Of a stretch of DNA of 64,000 nucleotides, positions 1 to 8,262 are shown in pieces. Both the position numbers and the translations under genes were made by a program. Position 1 is the first letter of the stretch; each line of letters starts with the position of its first letter. The stretch is from CALXOD01 sp964402715 (GTDB taxonomy: Bacteria > Verrucomicrobiota > Lentisphaeria > Victivallales > Victivallaceae): NCBI GenBank assembly GCA_964402715.1, contig CAYODJ010000005.1:30349-94348 (forward strand). The letters run 5' to 3'. Below the pieces are notes generated by a model. The model ran no database searches and was not told where the DNA came from. It saw only the letters and a list, made by a program, of their open reading frames with translations.

Positions 1-1311
1 GAAGGCTACATGCGCACCTATCCCAAGGGCAAGCTTCTGGCAAACGTACTGGGATTCACCAGCATGGACGGAGCCAGCGTCACGCCGGTGCTGGGTGTCG
101 AGAAGTTTTTCGATCAGCAGATGGCGTCGGGGATCGGCCGCGAGCTTTATGAACGCGACCGCACGGGATATCCGCTTCCATACGGTCTCCACGAATCGGT
201 GCAGTCCAAAGACGGAGCCAACGTGTATCTGACCATCGACGAGCCGATGCAGGCGATTATGGAGGAAGAGCTGGACGCCGCATACGAGAAGTGGCGTCCC
301 AAAGCTCTTTATGCGGTCATGGCCGACCCGCGGAACGGCAATGTGCTGGCCATCGCCCAGCGGCCGACTTTCAATCCCAACGATCGGAGAAGGATCAGTC
401 CGGATGCATGGAGAATCCGCATCATTGAGGACGGACTGGAGCCGGGGTCGATTATGAAGCCGTTCACCGTGGGCGGAGCCCTTGATGCGGGGACGATTCG
501 GGCAGACTCGCAGTTTGACTGCGAAAACGGCCTCTGGATGTACCTGGGCAAGCCCTTGCGCGATTCACATCCTAACGGGATGATGACCGTGGCGGACATC
601 ATCAAGACATCCAGCAACATCGGCACGGCCAAGATTGCGCTGCAGTTCGGCGCCAACAACGTCTACAACACCCTGCGGAAGTTCGGATTCGGTCAGCCGA
701 CCGGACTTCCGTTGAAGCCGGAGGCTTTGGGAATCATGCCTCCGGTTAAGAAATGGGACGGACTGTCGATCACCCGTTTTCCAATCGGGTATTCGATTCT
801 TGTGTCTCCTGTGCAGATGGTGCGGGCGTACTGCGCGTTGGCGAATCACGGATGGCTGCCGAAACTGCGTCTGGTGGATCGGCTCGAAAATCCGGAGACC
901 GGCGAGGTTCAGACGATACCTGCTGAGCCGGCGGTGCAGGTGTTCCGTCATTCAGGCACGTGCAGGACGTTGGTGGATATGATGGTCAGGGTCACCGGCG
1001 ACGGCGGCACCGCCCGCCGTGCCGCGATACCCGGTTACCATGTCGCCGGAAAAACCGGCACGAGCCGCAAGTACATAAAGGGACAGGGATATCTGACAAA
1101 ATATTTCGCCAGCTTCGTCGGGTTCGTTCCCGCTGAACGTCCGGCGTTCGTCATGCTGGTTACGGTTGACGAACCTCAGGGCGGAAACTTCGGAGGGACG
1201 GTCGCCGCGCCGATCTTCCGCAGTATTGCCGAAAAGGCTCTCAGACACTTGAACATCCGGCCGGATCCATCGCTGCTCAAACCACCGGCCGTGAGCGGAA
1301 AGGATACTTAG
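1..1311 (+). CDS. ftsI: Class B penicillin-binding protein (FtsI/PBP2 family), 5' end outside window
   Basis: Peptidoglycan D,D-transpeptidase, C-terminal part; the frame is open from the first base, so the N-terminus lies outside. Counting from the first Met (position 10), all three penicillin-binding motifs are visible: SxxK in EPGSIMKP (Ser147, Lys150), SSN at 201-203 and KTGT at 348-351. The segment before them (YPKG..LLANVLGF) is typical of the dimerisation domain of division-type class B PBPs. It catalyses peptide cross-linking in the periplasm. The next gene is MurC-like, consistent with a remnant of a division/cell-wall cluster. FtsI and the elongation PBP2 cannot be fully separated without the N-terminus; the neighbour favours FtsI. 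Confidence 0.85.
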   Translation, partial: EGYMRTYPKGKLLANVLGFTSMDGASVTPVLGVEKFFDQQMASGIGRELYERDRTGYPLPYGLHESVQSKDGANVYLTIDEPMQAIMEEELDAAYEKWRPKALYAVMADPRNGNVLAIAQRPTFNPNDRRRISPDAWRIRIIEDGLEPGSIMKPFTVGGALDAGTIRADSQFDCENGLWMYLGKPLRDSHPNGMMTVADIIKTSSNIGTAKIALQFGANNVYNTLRKFGFGQPTGLPLKPEALGIMPPVKKWDGLSITRFPIGYSILVSPVQMVRAYCALANHGWLPKLRLVDRLENPETGEVQTIPAEPAVQVFRHSGTCRTLVDMMVRVTGDGGTARRAAIPGYHVAGKTGTSRKYIKGQGYLTKYFASFVGFVPAERPAFVMLVTVDEPQGGNFGGTVAAPIFRSIAEKALRHLNIRPDPSLLKPPAVSGKDT

Positions 1312-1436
1312 ACTTCATGACGGACGACGGCTCGCCGCAGTCGGCGGGAAGCGTACGGGTGGCGTCGCATACACATAACCGCGCGGAAACCTACCGGAGA
1401 TCCTCTCCGGTGTCGATGCGTGAGCGAGGTTGACAC

Positions 1437-2972
1437 ATGTTGGCGGCAGGAGCAAGAGTGCATTTCGTGGGGGTCGGCGGCATCGGCATGAGCGCACTGG
1501 CGCAGATGTGCGCGGATCTCGGCATGAAGGTGAGCGGAACGGACAGGGGCAGCGGTCTGCCGGAAAACCGCCGCATTGTAGACAAGCTGGAACTTCAGGG
1601 CATACGGATTTACCCGCAGGACGGTTCCTACATCGCCGACGGCCGTCCGGACGTGCTGATTTATTCAACCGCCATAGAGGAGGACAATCCGGATTTCAGG
1701 GCGGGAGAGGGCATCCCGAGGATGCATCGCTCCGAGTTGCTCGCGGAACTGATGGCGTCCCGCTGCGGCAAGGTCTCCGTGGCGGTCACCGGCAGCTGCG
1801 GCAAAAGCACCGTCGCCGCCTATGTTGCGGAATCGCTCCTGAATCTCGGCGAGGATCCGGAATGTCTGAACGGCGCTTTGGTCAATCGATTTCGGCGCGG
1901 CCGATTCGCCGGCAACTATCGGAGCGGGGACGGCAGATATCTGGTGTTCGAGGCTGACGAGAGCGACAAGAGCCTGCTGCGTTACCGCCCCGACTACGCG
2001 CTGGTGCTGAACATCGGCACGGATCATTATTCCCGTGAGGAACTTGCGCGGGTGTTCGGGCGGTTCTTGAACAACGTCGGACGCGGAGCCGTTCTGGAGC
2101 GGGAAGTATATGAAGCCGTGAGAAGCTTCCTGCCCCCCGGCCTGCCGGTGAAGGTGTTTGAATCCGCGACGGGGGCTCCAGGCGAATACGCGCTGACACG
2201 GCATCAGGCCGTGCCGGTTCCGGGAAACGGTCGCGCGGATGAAACGGACGTCCGCTCGACTCCGTCCGGCGGCCGGTCCGACGCCGGGGGATCCGCCGGC
2301 GGCAGTCGGCGGAAGAGCGGTGTTGAGTGCGGACGGCGGACGGACGGAACAATCCGCTGGTGCGCGGAGTTCGCCGGCGGAGGTGAGTTGATACTGCCGC
2401 AGCCGGGGAAGCACATGGCGGTCAATGCCTTGGCGGTGTTGGCAATGCTGGAGATGCTCGGGTTCCGACGTAACGATGTCTTGAAGGCTTTATCGAGTTT
2501 CGAAGGTGTGTGGCGGCGGTTCGAGTTTCATGGCGTTTCCGCATCCGGCGCGCTGGTTTACGATGACTACGCCCACAATCCGGAAAAAGTCGCGTCCGCA
2601 TTGGAGACGGCGCAGACGGTGTCAGGCTACGGCGCCGTGCACGCCGTGTTCCAGCCGCACGGCTTCAGACCGCTTGGCTTCATGAGGGAGAAGTTGTTTC
2701 AGGAATTGGGCAGGGTTATGCGCCGACAGGATCGTTTCGTGATGCTGGAGCCATTCTACGCAGGAGGGACCGCTGATTTCTCACCCACTTCCGCCGAGGT
2801 GATAGCCGATTACAGGAGGCGCGGGGGACAGGAGAATTATCTGCATTTTTCGGATAGAAACGCGCTGAAAAGCCATCTGCTTGCGCATGCCGGAAGCGGT
2901 GACGTGATTCTGGTCATGGGGGCAAGGGACAATTCTCTTTCAGATTACGCTTCGTCGCTGACGGCCAGTTAG
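1437..2972 (+). CDS. murC: UDP-N-acetylmuramate--L-alanine ligase-like (MurC family), divergent
   Basis: Mur-ligase of 511 aa, longer than the usual 450-490. The N-terminal Rossmann part has GVGGIGMS (12-19), followed by a P-loop GSCGKST (119-125), the EADESD motif (172-177), a DH pair near 196 and YDDYAHNPEKV (375-385), all in MurC order. The family reaction joins L-Ala to UDP-MurNAc using ATP in the cytoplasm. Two oddities: the P-loop is not the usual GTHGKTT, and residues about 262-305 form a Gly/Ser/Arg-rich insertion in the middle domain. Mpl (murein peptide ligase) is an alternative because it shares these motifs. A short perfect hairpin (1394-1410) lies just upstream of the start. Family assignment is strong; exact substrate is less certain. 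Confidence 0.8.
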   Translation: MLAAGARVHFVGVGGIGMSALAQMCADLGMKVSGTDRGSGLPENRRIVDKLELQGIRIYPQDGSYIADGRPDVLIYSTAIEEDNPDFRAGEGIPRMHRSELLAELMASRCGKVSVAVTGSCGKSTVAAYVAESLLNLGEDPECLNGALVNRFRRGRFAGNYRSGDGRYLVFEADESDKSLLRYRPDYALVLNIGTDHYSREELARVFGRFLNNVGRGAVLEREVYEAVRSFLPPGLPVKVFESATGAPGEYALTRHQAVPVPGNGRADETDVRSTPSGGRSDAGGSAGGSRRKSGVECGRRTDGTIRWCAEFAGGGELILPQPGKHMAVNALAVLAMLEMLGFRRNDVLKALSSFEGVWRRFEFHGVSASGALVYDDYAHNPEKVASALETAQTVSGYGAVHAVFQPHGFRPLGFMREKLFQELGRVMRRQDRFVMLEPFYAGGTADFSPTSAEVIADYRRRGGQENYLHFSDRNALKSHLLAHAGSGDVILVMGARDNSLSDYASSLTAS

Positions 2973-3020
2973 GTTCCGGCTCCGGCGCATTGCGCCCTGG
3001 CCGTGCCGCGGCTCGGCAAG

Positions 3021-3049
3021 TTGCACGGACGTCGAAAAGGCATTATATT
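3021..3049 (+). promoter_or_regulatory. Sigma-70-type promoter for ribH operon
   Basis: TTGCAC (3021-3026), 17-bp spacer, TATATT (3044-3049). Predicted start of transcription near 3056, about 37 nt ahead of the ribH ATG. It excludes the longer GTG start at 3003, which would lie upstream of the promoter. Confidence 0.7.
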
Positions 3050-3092
3050 ACCCGACACGGGTTATGATGGAAGAAAAGCAGGGGTTTCAGTC

Positions 3093-3572
3093 ATGAATCA
3101 CCGTCTCGGTCAGGTGTGGGAAGGCAAGTTGAACGCCAACGGCATCAAGTTTGGCATAGTGTGCAGCAGATTCAACGAATTCTTCGTCGGCAAGCTGCTG
3201 GACGGCGCGGTGGATGCGATCGTCCGGCACGGGGGCGCGGCGGATGACGTTGTCGCGGCATGGGTGCCGGGATCCTATGAAATCCCGTTCGCGGTCAAAA
3301 AACTGCTGCAGACAAAAAAATTTGATGCGGTAATCGCGCTTGGCGTGGTGATTCAGGGAGCCACCCCGCATGCCGGATACATCAACACCGAGGTAGCCAA
3401 GTGTCTGGCTCAACTTGGACTTGAGTCCGGCGTTCCGGTCACCTACGGCATGATCACCGCCGACAACATTGAACAGGCGATCGAGCGGAGCGGCGCCAAG
3501 GCCGGCAACAAGGGCGCGGACGCGGCGCTGGCCGCCATTGAAATGGTGAATCTGACTCGGAACATCAATTGA
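3093..3572 (+). CDS. ribH: 6,7-dimethyl-8-ribityllumazine synthase
   Basis: Condenses 5-amino-6-ribitylaminouracil with dihydroxybutanone phosphate, the penultimate step of riboflavin synthesis. The 159-aa protein carries the family blocks SRFNEFFVGKLLDGAV (25-40), VPGSYEIP (58-65, the VPGA.EIP motif), ALGVVIQGATPHAGYI with the catalytic-site His93, and a GNKGADAA segment near the C-terminus. The start at ATG 3093 is chosen because it follows an AGGGG-like site and a promoter at 3021-3049 and gives the standard family length; an in-frame GTG at 3003 would add 30 atypical residues. It heads an operon with nusB, as in many bacteria, with ribD and ribE further down. Confidence 0.95.
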   Translation: MNHRLGQVWEGKLNANGIKFGIVCSRFNEFFVGKLLDGAVDAIVRHGGAADDVVAAWVPGSYEIPFAVKKLLQTKKFDAVIALGVVIQGATPHAGYINTEVAKCLAQLGLESGVPVTYGMITADNIEQAIERSGAKAGNKGADAALAAIEMVNLTRNIN

Positions 3573-4073
3573 ATGTCGAATGCTGAACAAGAGAATCCGG
3601 AAGAGAGACTGCATGTGAAGCGGCTCGGCCGGGAGATGGGAATGCAGTATCTTTTCCGGTGCGACATGACCTCAAGCACGCCCAGTATGGAGGATTGGCG
3701 GTTTTTTTTTGAAATGATCCGTGAAGAGCACGGATTGCGCGACAACCGGTATGCGCGCAAAGGACGGGAATATGCGGAGCTGCTGTTCACCGGCGTGGCC
3801 GTGCACAGGGATGAGATCGACGCCATCATACGGGAGCGGTCCGAGAACTGGGATTTCGACAGGCTTGCGATTGTGGACCGCAATATCATGCGCCTGGCGG
3901 TTTATGAGATGCTGTTCGTTCCTTCGGTTCCTCCCGTCGTCAGTATCAACGAGGCGGTCGAGATCGCGCGTGATTACAGCGGGGAAAAGGCGGGAAGTTT
4001 CATAAACGGCGTCCTGAACGGCATCAAGGACAGACTCAAGCGTCCCGACAGAGAGGTTGTTCAGCGCCCATGA
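3573..4073 (+). CDS. nusB: Transcription antitermination factor NusB
   Basis: All-alpha RNA-binding factor that with NusE/S10 binds boxA in rRNA leaders. The 166-aa protein has the characteristic C-terminal half: WDFDRLAIVDRNIMRLAVYEML, VSINEAVEIARDYSGEKAGSFINGVLNGI. Its ATG directly abuts the ribH stop codon, and it shares four bases (ATGA) with ftsY, so translation is probably coupled. An uninterrupted run of nine T (3702-3710) encodes three Phe residues at 44-46, an unusual homopolymer for a GC-rich gene and a possible slippage site. The ribH-nusB pairing is widely conserved. Confidence 0.93.
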   Translation: MSNAEQENPEERLHVKRLGREMGMQYLFRCDMTSSTPSMEDWRFFFEMIREEHGLRDNRYARKGREYAELLFTGVAVHRDEIDAIIRERSENWDFDRLAIVDRNIMRLAVYEMLFVPSVPPVVSINEAVEIARDYSGEKAGSFINGVLNGIKDRLKRPDREVVQRP

Positions 4074-4999
4074 ATTCCGTTTTTTCGATTTTCAAGCGTG
4101 GACTGGAGAAGACCGCCACGCGGGTGGCGCGTTCCATATCCGGTGTCCTGACCGGCGTGAAGGCGTGGGACGAAAACAGTTTCGAGGAGTTGGAAAACAC
4201 GCTCATAAGCGCGGATTTCGGGGTGGCGGCCGCGCAGAGGATTGTGTCCGATATCCGTGAACGTTATGAGCGCGGCAGCATAGCAACTTCCGCCGACATC
4301 AATCATGTCGCGGCGGAGACGGTGCGGACAATACTCGGCCTGCATCAGAGGCCGATTGCTTTCGCGGCCGCCGGACAGCCGACGGCGATACTGCTCGTCG
4401 GTGTAAACGGCAGCGGTAAAACCACCACGATCGGAAAGCTTGCCGCGAGGTTTAAAAAGGATGGACGCAGGGTCATGCTGGCCGCCTGCGACACTTTCCG
4501 TGCCGCCGCCGCGGAACAGCTGCAGTTGTGGGGCAAGCTTGCGGATGCGCCGGTGATTTCGGCTCTGCACGGCGCGGATCCGGCCAGCGTGGCGTTCGAC
4601 GCCATGCGGTCGGCGTTGGCCAGACGGATGGATGTGCTGCTGATTGACACAGCCGGGCGTCAACAGAATCAGAAGGGACTGATGGAGGAGCTGGCCAAAA
4701 TCCGCCGTTCGATCGGCAAAGTCAGTCCCGGCGCTCCGCATGAGGTGTGGTTGACGGTTGACGCCAGCCTCGGCGGAAACGTGATCAATCAGGCGAGAGA
4801 ATTTTCCCGATGCGCCGGCGTGAGCGGTTTGGTGCTGACAAAGCTTGACGGCACGGGGAAAGGGGGCATGGTGGTGGCGTTGCACCAGGATTTCGAGCTC
4901 CCGACCTTTTTTGTCGGACTCGGGGAGAAGCCGGAGGATCTGCAGCCTTTCGATCCTGATTTTTTTGCGGCGGCGCTGTTCGGGGAAAACGCCGGATGA
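4070..4999 (+). CDS. ftsY: Signal recognition particle receptor FtsY
   Basis: GTPase that docks SRP-ribosome complexes at the inner membrane. The NG domain is complete: G1 loop GVNGSGKTTT (111-120), DTFRAAAAEQL, G3 DTAGRQ near 195, and G4 TKLDGTGKGG near 258. At 309 aa it lacks the long acidic A domain seen in E. coli FtsY and resembles the short form of many other phyla; residues 1-20 are amphipathic and basic (FKRGLEKTATRVARS), a likely membrane-targeting helix. Ffh would have LDG..R and a C-terminal M domain, which is absent. Its ATG overlaps the nusB stop (ATGA). Confidence 0.95.
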   Translation: MNSVFSIFKRGLEKTATRVARSISGVLTGVKAWDENSFEELENTLISADFGVAAAQRIVSDIRERYERGSIATSADINHVAAETVRTILGLHQRPIAFAAAGQPTAILLVGVNGSGKTTTIGKLAARFKKDGRRVMLAACDTFRAAAAEQLQLWGKLADAPVISALHGADPASVAFDAMRSALARRMDVLLIDTAGRQQNQKGLMEELAKIRRSIGKVSPGAPHEVWLTVDASLGGNVINQAREFSRCAGVSGLVLTKLDGTGKGGMVVALHQDFELPTFFVGLGEKPEDLQPFDPDFFAAALFGENAG

Positions 5000-5037
5000 C
5001 CGCCCGATACCGTGTATAGCTTCTGCGCGTGCTGTTT

Positions 5038-6090
5038 ATGAATGACTCCGATTTCATGTTGCGGGCAGTGGAACTGGCCAGGAAAGCATGGGGAATGACC
5101 GCGCCCAACCCGCTGGTGGGGGCGGTTGTCGTGCGCCACGGAGAAGTTGTCGGCGAGGGTTTTCATGCCCGCGCCGGCGAACCTCACGCCGAGGTAAACG
5201 CCGTGCGCGACGCGCGGCGGAGAGTGAAGGATTTCACGGCGGCGACTCTGTACGTCAATCTGGAGCCGTGTTCGACCAGCGGGAGGACGCCGCCCTGCGT
5301 GGATGCGATTATAGAAGCAGGCCTGAGGAGAGTGGTCATAGGAGCGCTGGATCCCAATCCTCTTCACGCCGGGCGCGGTGTCATGATGCTGAGGGATGCC
5401 GGCGTCGAGGTGAAGACCGGGGTGGAACGCGCGGTCTGCGAAGAGTTGAATCTGCCGTTTTTCAAATGGGTGACGACCGGTGTCCCGCTGGTGATGCTGA
5501 AGATGGCGACGACGCTGGACGGCAAGATCGCGACTGCGTCTGGAGAATCGCGCTGGATTACCGGGGCGGAGGCGCGCGCCAGGGTGCAGTGTCTGCGGCG
5601 TCGTGCCGACGCGATTTTGGTCGGCGCCGGAACTGTTCGTGCAGACCGTCCGGAGCTGCGGGTCAGGGAGCCGTCGGACTGGCCGTGTCAGCCCCGGCGT
5701 TTCGTCGCCAGCACCTCCATGTCCGCGGAGGAGCTCCGCAGGTATTTCCCCGACGGCGATTCGCCGGAAGTCGTCGCTCTGCGCGACGATGATGAGTGGA
5801 GCGGATTTCTTAGGTCGCTCGGCGGACAGGATGTGAATACGCTGCTGATAGAGGGCGGCGGGAAGCTGGCGGCGTCGGCTCTGCATGCCGGAGTGGTGGA
5901 CTACGTGGAATTTCATATCGCTCCGATGATCCTCGGTGGCGAGCACGGCCGCTGCCCTGTGGCCGGCAGGGATCCGGCGGCGCTGAGCGATGCGCTGCGG
6001 CTTGAACGTGTCCGCGTCGCCCGTTACGGCGACGACGTGGCTATTTCCGGATATTGCGGCAGGTGGGGTGACTGGTGTTTACCGGGTTAG
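5038..6090 (+). CDS. ribD: Bifunctional riboflavin deaminase/reductase RibD
   Basis: Carries out the second and third steps of riboflavin synthesis. The N-terminal deaminase has the zinc motif HAE (PHAEVNA, near 50) and EPCSTSGRTPPC (near 75-86). The C-terminal reductase begins at about 145 with PLVMLKMATTLDGKIA, then WITG, VGAGTVRADRPELRVR and LLIEGGGKLAASAL. ATG 5038 gives a start one residue before a conventional N-terminus; a GTG at 5029 is possible. No good ribosome-binding site is visible for either. The 3' end overlaps ribE by 16 bp. The set ribH, ribD, ribE lacks ribBA/ribA, which must lie elsewhere. Confidence 0.93.
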   Translation: MNDSDFMLRAVELARKAWGMTAPNPLVGAVVVRHGEVVGEGFHARAGEPHAEVNAVRDARRRVKDFTAATLYVNLEPCSTSGRTPPCVDAIIEAGLRRVVIGALDPNPLHAGRGVMMLRDAGVEVKTGVERAVCEELNLPFFKWVTTGVPLVMLKMATTLDGKIATASGESRWITGAEARARVQCLRRRADAILVGAGTVRADRPELRVREPSDWPCQPRRFVASTSMSAEELRRYFPDGDSPEVVALRDDDEWSGFLRSLGGQDVNTLLIEGGGKLAASALHAGVVDYVEFHIAPMILGGEHGRCPVAGRDPAALSDALRLERVRVARYGDDVAISGYCGRWGDWCLPG

Positions 6091-6746
6091 TGCATACAGT
6101 TGCGGAGTTGGTCGGCCGGAGCGTCGACGGCGGAGGCGGACGTGGGAAGTTGACACTGCGTCTGAAGGATCCGTGGCGAGATCCTGTCCGCGGCGAAAGC
6201 GTCGCCGTCAACGGATGCTGCCTGTCGATGGAACGCTGCGAACACGGGAATGTGATGAGTTTCCACGTGCTGGAGGAGACGTTGCGCTGCACCAACCTCG
6301 GTGTGCTTCCTCCGGGAGCCGCGCTCAACGTGGAGAGAGCCTTGCGGCTGGGAGACCGGGTGGGCGGACATCTGGTGTCCGGACACATAGACTGCACGGG
6401 GAGGATACTTTCTCTTAATCGCAACGGCGGCGACTTCGAGTTGAGGGTGAGTTTTCCCCCGGAGCTGCGGCAGGAGATAGCTGTCAAGGGCTCCATAGCT
6501 GTCGACGGCGTGTCGTTGACAGTGGCGGCCGTCAATGATGCCGAGAACTGGTTTGCCGTGCGCCTGATTCCGCTGACGATCGACGGGACGGCTCTCACGG
6601 CGAGGAAGCCGGGCGAGATGCTCAATCTTGAGAGCGACATGCTTGGAAAGTATGTGGCGAGACGGTTGCGTCTGAATGATGCCGGCCAGATGGAGGAGCG
6701 CCGGAAAGTTTCGATGGATGTTCTGCGTGAGGCGGGATTTCTGTGA
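6075..6746 (+). CDS. ribE: Riboflavin synthase alpha chain
   Basis: Dismutates two lumazine molecules into riboflavin and the pyrimidine precursor. The 223-aa protein starts with the signature MFTGLV (from a GTG codon at 6075) and contains two tandem lumazine-binding beta-barrels: the first with VNGCCLS and GGHLVSGHID at its end, the second with VDGVSLTV. Residues 1-97 and about 98-200 correspond to these repeats. The start overlaps ribD by 16 bp, and the stop overlaps the next GTG by four bases, indicating coupled translation. Called ribE or ribC depending on species. Confidence 0.93.
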   Translation: MFTGLVHTVAELVGRSVDGGGGRGKLTLRLKDPWRDPVRGESVAVNGCCLSMERCEHGNVMSFHVLEETLRCTNLGVLPPGAALNVERALRLGDRVGGHLVSGHIDCTGRILSLNRNGGDFELRVSFPPELRQEIAVKGSIAVDGVSLTVAAVNDAENWFAVRLIPLTIDGTALTARKPGEMLNLESDMLGKYVARRLRLNDAGQMEERRKVSMDVLREAGFL

Positions 6747-7543
6747 GAGGCGAGGTTCATTTCGGACTGGTTTTGCCTCGGCCGGACGCCGCCGCGGGAT
6801 TGTCGTCGCGGGATTTGGAGCAGTTCCGGTGTCTGAAAGTCTCGTCCGACTGTCTTCTTGAGCAGGGGACGGCGGAGCGTCTGCGCCTGGTGTTTCCGGG
6901 ATGCGGGATTTTGGCAGGGGATTTGGCGGATCGCTCCCTGTGCGAGCTGGCTCCGGAGGAGCGGATTAATCTTCGGCTCTGCTTCATCGGTCAGTTTCAG
7001 GAGCGTTGCCGGCGGATGAAGTCCGCAGGGGTTGGAGCAGGCAGCGCGTCTTTCGACCTGACGCGCGCCGCGTGGGATTCCGTTTATCGCGCACGGTTTC
7101 TGACGCTGCTGCGCTGCTGCTGCAGTATACTGCACGAGGAGAAGTTTCTTTTGTATCTGCCCTGGAGGGTGCCGTCGCCGCCGGGAGGGGTGTCCGCAGG
7201 CGCATGCGGTGAACTGCTGAGGGAGCTGCCGCTTGAGAATTTGAGAATATTGGCGCAGTGGCATCCGCACGAGCCGGCGTTTGCCGCGTTGCCGCACGAC
7301 TTCATGAATCCGATCCGATTTGAGACCAGGGGAGTAGAGATCAGTTATGAGCCGTCCATCGGAAATCGGCTGACGTCCCGGTTGATCGGAGACTGTCTGA
7401 GGAGGATGATCCTGCCGGGCAGCGTGTTGCGGGTATATTTCAATGCTGCGGGTTTGACGGGGGAAAGCTGGGAGCGTGCCGTTGCCGATCTGGCGGAGCT
7501 TGTGCTCCGGATGCGGGAGGAATATAAGGAATTGGAAGAATGA
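6743..7543 (+). CDS. Uncharacterised protein translationally coupled between ribE and pdxJ
   Basis: I do not recognise this 266-aa protein. It starts at GTG 6743 inside the ribE stop and ends inside the pdxJ start (ATGA), so it is locked into the operon. It has no signal peptide or membrane helix. It is rich in Cys (RCCCSIL near 124-130), Arg and Leu, with a segment near 165-185 (LRILAQWHPHEPAFAALPHDF) and a VLRVYFNAAGLTGESWERAVADLAELVLRM end that look folded. Its base composition is like its neighbours. Placement between riboflavin and pyridoxine genes suggests a cytoplasmic housekeeping role, but no function can be assigned. Confidence 0.75.
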   Translation: MRGEVHFGLVLPRPDAAAGLSSRDLEQFRCLKVSSDCLLEQGTAERLRLVFPGCGILAGDLADRSLCELAPEERINLRLCFIGQFQERCRRMKSAGVGAGSASFDLTRAAWDSVYRARFLTLLRCCCSILHEEKFLLYLPWRVPSPPGGVSAGACGELLRELPLENLRILAQWHPHEPAFAALPHDFMNPIRFETRGVEISYEPSIGNRLTSRLIGDCLRRMILPGSVLRVYFNAAGLTGESWERAVADLAELVLRMREEYKELEE

Positions 7544-8259
7544 TCAATCTCGGAGTTAATGTGGATCATGTGGCGACCATTCGTCAGGCGCGGCTGGCCG
7601 CCGAACCGGATCCTGTGGAGGCCGCGCTGATTTGCGAGAAGAACGGAGCTTTCTGCATCACCGCGCATCTGCGCGAGGATCGTCGCCACATGCAGGATCA
7701 TGATCTGGCGGAACTGGCAAGGCGCGTTCATCTGCTCAACATGGAAATGGCTGTCACTGCGGAGATGCTGAAAATCGCAGAAAGGCTGCGTCCGCACAGC
7801 TGCTGTCTAGTTCCGGAAAAACGGCAGGAGCTGACGACGGAGGGGGGGCTGGATGTCTCCGGGCAGGAGTCAAAAATCCGTCAGGCGGTAGAACAGCTGC
7901 GTTCCGCAGGCATTGTCGTGAGTTTGTTCATTGATCCGGAACCGGGTCAAATCGAGGCGGCGCACTCGGTCGGCGCCGACAGCATAGAGCTGCATACCGG
8001 CCGCTACGCCAACGCCGTCGGCGAAGATCGGACGGCGGAACTGGATCGGCTGCGTCTGGCCGCAGTTCAGGCGGACAGACTTGGCATTCAGGTGAACGCT
8101 GGGCACGGCATCGATTACGCCAATGTTGCGGGGATTCTGGAGATTCCCCATCTGCGCGAATTGAACATCGGGCACAGCATCATAGCGCGTGCCGTCATGG
8201 TCGGGATCGGGCAGGCGGTTCGCGAGATGCGCAAGCTTATGGACGGGTACCGGTTCTGA
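7540..8259 (+). CDS. pdxJ: Pyridoxine 5'-phosphate synthase PdxJ
   Basis: Condenses 1-deoxy-D-xylulose 5-phosphate with 3-amino-2-oxopropyl phosphate in DXP-dependent vitamin B6 synthesis. The 239-aa TIM barrel has the full set of family blocks: MINLGVNVDHVATIRQAR at the N-terminus, GAFCITAHLREDRRHM, SCCLVPEKRQELTTEGGLDV, SLFIDPE, ELHTGRYAN, NAGHGIDYANV and ELNIGHSIIARAVMVG. It overlaps the upstream unknown gene by four bases and ends three bases before the end of convergent lpxB. No separate promoter is visible, so it is probably transcribed from the ribH promoter. Confidence 0.96.
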   Translation: MINLGVNVDHVATIRQARLAAEPDPVEAALICEKNGAFCITAHLREDRRHMQDHDLAELARRVHLLNMEMAVTAEMLKIAERLRPHSCCLVPEKRQELTTEGGLDVSGQESKIRQAVEQLRSAGIVVSLFIDPEPGQIEAAHSVGADSIELHTGRYANAVGEDRTAELDRLRLAAVQADRLGIQVNAGHGIDYANVAGILEIPHLRELNIGHSIIARAVMVGIGQAVREMRKLMDGYRF

Positions 8260-8262
8260 CGG

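Noticed and set aside
1394..1410. Perfect hairpin before the murC-like gene as terminator
   Set aside because: Stem is short (7 bp) and no T-tract follows on either strand.
3003..3092. Longer ribH start at GTG 3003
   Set aside because: The promoter lies within this stretch and the added residues are not part of the lumazine synthase family.
3050..3092. FMN riboswitch upstream of ribH
   Set aside because: The leader is only about 37 nt and lacks the conserved RFN element segments.
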